A stretch of 64,000 nucleotides of DNA from Climacium dendroides (lineage: Eukaryota > Streptophyta > Bryopsida > Hypnales > Climaciaceae). Both the position numbers and the translations under genes were made by a program. Below are positions 60,001 through 64,000 of this stretch, in pieces; position 1 is the stretch's first letter; each line of letters begins with the position of its first letter. The stretch covers positions 29,660,401-29,724,400 of the forward strand of contig OX467088.1 in assembly GCA_950106755.1 (NCBI GenBank), in the 5' to 3' direction. Below the pieces are notes generated by a model. That model had not been told where the DNA came from, ran no database searches, and saw nothing but the letters and a program-made list of their open reading frames with translations.

Positions 60001-62762
60001 AGTCTACATTAAAGCTATAAACAAATTCTCACACAAATTACATTGAAACTAACACTCAGGTACTTCACTATACTCTGTAATCCATACATAAGTGCATCAA
60101 ATTTTTTTTATTTGGGGGGCTATTTAGTTATTATTTCACAATATATATGCCTATTTTTTCTATTTTTACTTTTTGCCCATTTTCCTACATCCTATGGTAC
60201 TTCAAACTCAAATTTGAGGCATTTAAACATGTTCCTATTGTAATTCAAAAATTCTTATATGTTTTTTTAGAGGTGATCACTATTATATTTAAACTCTAAC
60301 TACTATATGAACAACATGTATATAGACATCATATATTAAACAATTCATATAAACAAATCATGCAAATGAATCATCATGCACAACAAGAGACAAAACTAGG
60401 GAAATTAAAAACCATACAAATAGTATTATATTAGCTAAGCTTCACATATACATTTATAAATGCAATGGTTTAGGGTTCCAAAATCTTCTACACTATGCCA
60501 ATAAGTAGACTATTTTCTAGTGTCAACAAGTAAATTGCTTTGATATAGTATAATGATAGCTTCTATCTGAAAATACAAACTTTAATTATATTTATACATT
60601 TGTCTTTATTTCATAAAAGGCATCATACATAATCATTGCTCTCAATTGTAGGTAGAAGTGATCTGTTGCTTGGTAATAGTCTTTTCAACTCTTTCAAAAT
60701 AACAACCTTCAAACTACAATACAAGAAGATTACCCATCATTAGAAGCTATGAATGGCAATTGGTTCATGATTAAACAAGGAAATTAGTGGTATAGGCTTG
60801 ACCTCAAAAGTATTTAGACCCTACTTTATTTTTGTTAAATCCCAAGAATTGTGCCAAAACAAAACCCTAAATTTCATTTCCTTCATTTTTTCACAAGACT
60901 ATCCCAAGAAGTGGGATAGTACAAAATCCTATACTTTGTTTACCTTCATTATAAAAAGCCCATATCCACAAAGTTCCTCTTCAAACTATGTTTTTGTAAA
61001 TATATGTACATTTGTAAGTAGTAAAGCAAATGAAGCAATGAAAGCAAGAAGGATGTCGAAGCACAAAGTAAAGAATCCTCCACAACCTTAAGGAGCAAGA
61101 ACTGCAAAGCACTACTGCAAAATTACAATTCCAAAACCTTGAAGGCATCCCTATAGCATGAAGAAGTTTTCTAAAACTATCCTAAATCCCACAACCCTAA
61201 ATCCCACATTGAACTCCAACATTGGATTCTCCAACGGCTACACCTTGTCCAATCCTTTTTGTATGAATACAATGCATCCTCCAAAACCCAAAAACCACAC
61301 AAAGTTTTGTACTAGAATGAACGAACTACCTAAATTGAGACGTTCATTATTTTGTCTATTTGCAAATGGAAAATAGAAGCTCCTCATGTAGGTTCCTCCC
61401 CTCCCTCTTAAACTACCCCTTGAAGAGATTTACTAGTTTTGTACTATAGAGCATTATAATGTATTCTATAGTAACTATAATACAACTTACTTAAAAAAAG
61501 TGATGTTGTAGTAATTTGAATATTTTTTAAATTATTAGTTCCAAGTTTTAAAATGTACACCACTATTATAATTTTAGCCTAAAATGTGCTTGCTCCTATT
61601 TTGTCTGTAATGGAGTAGTTTACTTATTAGGTTTCACGTTGATTCTAAAATAATTGCACGTGAAGTACTTGGAAACTAATAGAAAATTAATGCAAAACCA
61701 TGTCAATCCATGGTGAATTTGTACTTGTAATTGCTGAAATCTAGCTCAATAATCTTGTGATTGAAGTAACTACACCCAAAATCGCATGAATAAGTTTTGC
61801 GGCATGACAATATGCTTTTGAAAATGGACAACAATTTTTGCACATTGGTGAAGGACTACGAATCAAAATGCAAGTGATTCAATAATTTTTGAATACATTG
61901 TAAATTAGATGCAAGGTGTAGAGTGTTGAAAGTGTCATGTAGGTGATGCCCAAATTGATGCACATGAAGAATGGCATTAGAAAAGAGGTTAAAGCAATGG
62001 AAAGTGTACCCAAATTTGTCCACTTCTAAGGTTGCCACCTCCACAATACTCTAAATAGAGCTACCACTACTCAAAATTCACCTTACATTTGTCCTTGTCA
62101 TTCATTTAATTTTTGGTATATTCCTTGTTCGGTTTCCCTTCAAAAATAGGGGTTGATTTTAAAGAGTGGTTCATTTTAGGTGCATTTACTTTATTCATGA
62201 GGCTTGGGACAAACAAGATATGTGCAAAATATGCTTTGGAGAAGATAAAGATCACAAAAGTAACACAAGTGATGTTTTTTTTTCCAGTGATATGTCATCA
62301 ATTTTGACATAAAGAAACAAATACCCTAATGTTCCTCCAAATCTAATGCAATGGCATGCTGCTAGGAACACAAATTCTATAGTAAAAAAATGTTGAACAT
62401 GAGAGGAGAAATTGAATTTACACCATTGTACATTGTACACATCTTGCTGCATCATTGATGGTGCTAAATTAATTTGTGCTTCGTAATTTTGCAAAATGCA
62501 ATGTTTTATTAACAAATTGTAACCCATCACCAAGAGTAGATGAAAATTAATTCTATAAATTAATTTTTTCCAACCCCAACCACCAAATGTACAATACTTT
62601 AAAGATAAGGACAATATTACCTTAACTTTTGACTATCATTGTCTACTGTACAAAGCAACACAAAGCCCCAGTGGAACAAATGTTTTGTACTTCAAATCAA
62701 TTTTCCACAAGTGGTGACAAATATGCCATCATCCTCGAGTATAACCTCTTCAATTGTGACTA
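57100..62762. other. AT-rich intergenic block
   Basis: No gene is recognised over 5.6 kb. A TAGACACTTG-type word recurs near 57535-57612. A 9-bp hairpin ACTATCCCA/TGGGATAGT lies at 60898-60920. ORFs at 60798 and 61158 (97 and 72 codons) are the longest protein-like stretches and show no family features. Confidence 0.45.
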
Positions 62763-62843
62763 TACTATAATTGACTACAAGCTTGAATTATACTTGAATA
62801 AAAAATAAAATATCACTTTGGAAGCTTGTAGTCAATTATAGTA
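62763..62843. repeat. Perfect 22-bp inverted repeat
   Basis: TACTATAATTGACTACAAGCTT (62763-62784) and AAGCTTGTAGTCAATTATAGTA (62822-62843) around a 37-base AT-rich loop. A degenerate further half (ATAGTTGATTGTGAGCTT) follows at 62859. Confidence 0.9.
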
Positions 62844-62870
62844 AAAAAAATTGTTACAATAGTTGATTGT

Positions 62871-63545
62871 GAGCTTCCAACCTGAAATTTCTATTTTTAA
62901 TTTAAGTCAGAAAAAAAGTATAAATTTTTTAAAAATGAGTGAAAATGGATGACTATAAGAGAAATTGGAAAAAACAAATAATGCACTTAATTCATTTAGG
63001 ATTAAGTCCAGAACTTTGCTCAACCAAACAACTCACACAACATTCTACTAGGCATCCAGAGTAAGACATGAAGGTAGCCAAACCACCCATTCTTAATCAA
63101 AAATCCATACCCAATATGTAGGATGTATTTCTTACCCAGGTTGGAACAAATTTCCAACCTAAGCTTGGAATGTTTTTTTTTCCTCCTTTTCAAGGTTGGG
63201 ACAAGAAAGGTCATGATACATGTTCCAAAGTAGTGAGTAAAAAAAGAGGAAGTAATGAGTAGGAAAGTAGTTTTTGAATGATTGAAATTGGATGACTCTA
63301 AACATTAGACATGGATACACACCAACTTTTGCCTTTCAAAATTTATAGTAATTGGTCTGAGATGACCTTAAACTATCGAATGATGATTATAAAGTACCCA
63401 AACTAAATGGCGTGGTTGTAGATTTGATACCTAGTGGTGATAGGTGGTTTATGTATGTATGTATGTCTTGTTGTTAAAACATATAATTGAAAAGTTATAA
63501 GACTATGAGCTTCCAAAGTGAAATTTCTATTTTTAATTCAAGCAC
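62871..63545 (+). repeat. Short direct repeats bounding ~640 bp
   Basis: GAGCTTCCAA followed by TGAAATTTCTATTTTTAATT occurs at 62871 and again at 63507, with similar A/G-rich text after each. The segment between them contains dispersed repeat E copy 2. Confidence 0.6.
63050..63290 (-). repeat. Dispersed repeat E, copy 2
   Basis: On the minus strand this matches 27074-27290: AATCATTCAAAAACTACTTTCCTACTC, CATGACCTTTCTTGTCCCAACCTTGAAAAGGAGG and TATTGGGTATGGAT. Confidence 0.65.
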
Positions 63546-63868
63546 CAACCGAAGTCTGAAAAAGAAAAGTAGAAAAAGTAAAAGCGAGGGAAAATGGAAC
63601 AAAAGCATATCTCAGCGCATAATATTAGACACAATCACATGAACGTCCCTTTCCAAAATACTCCATAATAAACTCTCCTTGCCTGTTGGTGCTGGTCTTT
63701 GTGTTTTTGAGGCACAGGAAAATTTGCTATAGAATTTGAAGCTCCTCTGTCAAATCATGCTCAGTGCCACTCTTGCAGACGATCCTCAACTCCCTTTGAG
63801 CATTGAGCTTTGCCGGTAGTTGAGATTTTGAGCACGAGCGAGCGAGACCGATTTAGGAGTACAACCAT

Positions 63869-64000
63869 GGCTGCTGTTCTGGAGACAACCATGGCTGCCA
63901 GACTTCCCCCGCTCTCGGAGTCTCAGGTCTTGTTCTATCACAATCCATCAATCTCGTGTTGCGACTGATGATATAAGAGTCGTCACCGAATTCGTGGATG
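63869..64000 (+). CDS. Possible first exon of a gene running off the right edge
   Basis: The sequence becomes GC-richer from about 63640. ATG at 63869 opens MAAVLETTMAARLPPLSESQ, followed by CAG-GTCTTG, a possible splice donor at 63928/63929. Without splicing the frame stops after 33 codons. Too little remains to name a family. Confidence 0.35.

Noticed and set aside
1..64000. CRISPR arrays, rRNA and tRNA genes, organelle DNA insertions
   Set aside because: Looked for and not seen: no regular spacer array, no cloverleaf or rRNA-like sequence, and no plastid or mitochondrial gene fragments.

Overview
The window is nuclear DNA of a land plant. It holds five recognisable organelle-related genes with GT-AG introns, separated by long AT-rich stretches full of small transposons and old dispersed repeats. 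Plastid-type lipase, NARA5-type kinase and mitochondrial TatB genes fix it as a plant. The low gene density and divergence from seed-plant homologues would suit a bryophyte such as a moss, but the species cannot be named from the sequence alone.

Layout: (1) 315-1544 (-) is the 5' part of a plastid-type metallo-beta-lactamase-fold hydrolase gene that runs off the left edge. (2) 2305-5318 (-) is a complete mitochondrial basic amino-acid carrier (BAC1-like), 8 coding exons, 315 aa. (3) 7908-11355 (+) is a complete mitochondrial TatB gene, 6 exons, 234 aa, with a TAA microsatellite and small inverted-repeat elements in and beside its introns. (4) 11.4-28.3 kb is AT-rich and repeat-rich; in its middle an intronless 1313-codon ORF (19135-23076, +) encodes a Cys/Pro/Ser-rich protein of no family I recognise. 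(5) 29221-32618 (-) is a PLIP-like plastid lipase gene, 5 exons, 829 aa, with a fold-back element in an intron and a further TIR element upstream. (6) 35.6-47.6 kb is a transposon block: a decayed Ty3/gypsy gag-protease remnant with a tRNA-Asp-like primer site, a second gag-like or captured gene with one in-frame TGA, and copies of one ~170-270 bp repeat around both. (7) 53033-56247 (-) is a complete NARA5-type pfkB kinase gene, 6 exons, 475 aa, with a possible divergent gene starting 138 bp away. (8) 57.1-63.8 kb is AT-rich with dispersed repeats; a GC-richer stretch at the right edge may begin another gene.

All five recognisable genes are predicted to act in plastids or mitochondria (hydrolase, Arg/Orn carrier, Tat translocase subunit, plastid lipase, Rubisco-accumulation factor). 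They are not an operon; each has its own spacing and most lie on the minus strand. The best candidate for something undescribed is the 1313-aa orphan. It carries 18-aa tandem Cys-Cys repeats, an in-frame 46-aa duplication and recurring C-x-C motifs. Exon models were built by hand from splice consensus, phase and remembered family similarity; no alignment was run.
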